Assembly: GCF_000960995.1 (NCBI RefSeq) | Contig: NZ_CP009435.1 | Span: 62,001-126,000 of the forward strand | Length of the DNA: 64,000 nucleotides | Reading direction: 5' to 3' | DNA from: Burkholderia glumae LMG 2196 = ATCC 33617 | Lineage (GTDB): Bacteria; Pseudomonadota; Gammaproteobacteria; Burkholderiales; Burkholderiaceae | Shown: piece after piece, positions 63,536 through 64,000 of the stretch | Numbering within the stretch: the stretch's first letter is position 1 | How the letters are laid out: each line of letters starts with the position of its first letter | Position numbers and translations under genes: made by a program | Notes under the pieces: model-generated | Databases searched by the model: none | What the model saw: the letters and a program-made list of their open reading frames with translations, nothing else | Told to the model about the DNA's origin: nothing

Positions 63536-63702
63536 GGCCTCTAAGGGCGTCGCCCCCCTTTTTCCGCCCCGGCCGCCGCCCGTTTCGCGCCTTCGCCGCC
63601 GCCACGCTTCCGGTTTTTTGCGCGCCGGCGCGCATTCTGCTACGCTCGCCGCGGCGCCCGCGCCGCGTGCTTGCCGTTCCTCCTCCTTTGAGCCCTCGCC
63701 AG

Positions 63703-64000
63703 ATGAATTCGCCTCACGCACCAGCCACGCCGCGCGCCGCCTCTGCCTCGCGCTTCCTCGTGGACACCTCGGCGTCCACGCTCGTCGCCGGTTTCGTCGC
63801 GATGATGACGGGCTATACCAGCGCGCTCGTGCTGATGTTCCAGGCCGGCCGCGCCGCGCACCTGAGCGACGCGCAGATCTCGTCGTGGATCTGGGCCCTG
63901 TCGATCAGCATGGGCCTGACCACCGTCGGCCTGTCGCTGCGCTACCGCGCGCCCATCGTCACCGCGTGGTCGACGCCGGGCGCCGCGCTGCTGATCGCCT
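63703..64000 (+). CDS. BenE-family benzoate/H+ symporter (partial, N-terminus)
   Basis: The visible 99 residues begin MNSPHAPATPRAASASRFLVDTSASTLVAGF and show the first membrane helices (LVAGFVAMMTGYTSALVLMFQAG; ISSWIWALSISMGLTTVGLSL), then YRAPIVTAWSTPGAALLIA, a conserved BenE stretch. BenE proteins import benzoate by proton symport. The gene runs off the window's end, so length and function cannot be completed. It lies about 160 bases after the IS element. Confidence 0.85.
   Translation, partial: MNSPHAPATPRAASASRFLVDTSASTLVAGFVAMMTGYTSALVLMFQAGRAAHLSDAQISSWIWALSISMGLTTVGLSLRYRAPIVTAWSTPGAALLIA

Larger units (their letters stand above)
62628..63541 (+). mobile_element. IS5-family insertion sequence (IS427-group-like)
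   Basis: The 914-bp element is bounded by 17-base inverted repeats (GAGGCCAGTTCAAAAAC at 62628-62644 and its complement at 63525-63541) and a TAA duplication. Its lower GC and distinct codon use stand out from the host. It carries two overlapping reading frames for a DDE transposase joined by a likely frameshift. I believe it belongs to the IS427 group of IS5, near IS1405-like elements, but the exact IS is not named. All three catalytic residues appear present, so it may be active. Confidence 0.92.
62625..63544 (+). repeat. 3-bp target duplication flanking the IS element
   Basis: TAA occurs directly outside each inverted repeat (62625-62627 and 63542-63544), the 3-bp TNA duplication typical of this IS group. 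The left copy doubles as the stop codon of the vWA gene. Confidence 0.85.

Overview
The window is about 70% G+C and reads as a Burkholderia sensu stricto chromosome, most like the plant-associated glumae/gladioli/plantarii branch. That is inferred from overall composition and gene content: a kdp operon with full-length KdpD, two kinds of phosphoribosylglycinamide enzymes, the waaE-like/O-antigen ligase locus, and an intracellular PHB depolymerase. Almost all of it is dense, ordinary chromosome, with one insertion sequence near the right end. No rRNA, tRNA, CRISPR array or prophage was seen.

Left part (1-14.1 kb, mostly minus strand): a truncated haemoglobin, a large FtsX-like permease without its own ATPase, and a DUF4126 membrane protein form one minus-strand group. 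Next comes a SugE/Gdx exporter whose leader carries two ACGR-loop hairpins, the hallmark of a guanidine-II riboswitch. The full potassium system follows: an unannotated 35-residue membrane ORF, kdpF, kdpA, kdpB, kdpC, a terminator-like hairpin, then kdpD and kdpE. A KdpE-like operator lies upstream. A quinone oxidoreductase follows.

Middle (14.3-31 kb): a small secreted four-cysteine protein, mgsA, an SDR protein lacking the catalytic Tyr/Lys pair, upp, yebC, purD, and the tight housekeeping run hemF-nadD-rsfS-rlmH-maf-rng. After that come small hypotheticals, a possible LysR remnant, a TfoX-N protein, a proline-rich PRC-barrel lipoprotein coupled to an MFS transporter, a FUSC-type protein and an RcnB homologue.

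Envelope, replication and repair block (29-50.8 kb): msbA, two GT2 glycosyltransferases, an O-antigen ligase-like protein and a GT9 heptosyltransferase-like protein make up a lipopolysaccharide core/O-antigen locus. Then come dnaE, trhO, gluQRS, rhlE, a lysozyme-inhibitor-like protein, a mini-lipoprotein, purT, a META-domain lipoprotein, and an ftsK with a very long Ala/Pro-rich linker.

Right part (51-64 kb): a lactonase-fold protein diverges from a GH15 glucoamylase/trehalase-like protein. They are followed by an intracellular PHB depolymerase with a histone-like tail, a TetR regulator, an orphan rnfB/rsxB overlapping nth, a DUF1841 protein, two small c-type cytochromes, and a moxR-vWA pair. 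A 914-bp IS5-family element has inserted exactly at the stop codon of the vWA gene and duplicated its TAA. The window ends inside a BenE-family transporter.

The most interesting signals are the guanidine-II riboswitch, the extra kdp micro-ORF, the IS insertion that reuses a stop codon, the orphan RnfB fused into an nth operon, and the secreted four-cysteine protein.
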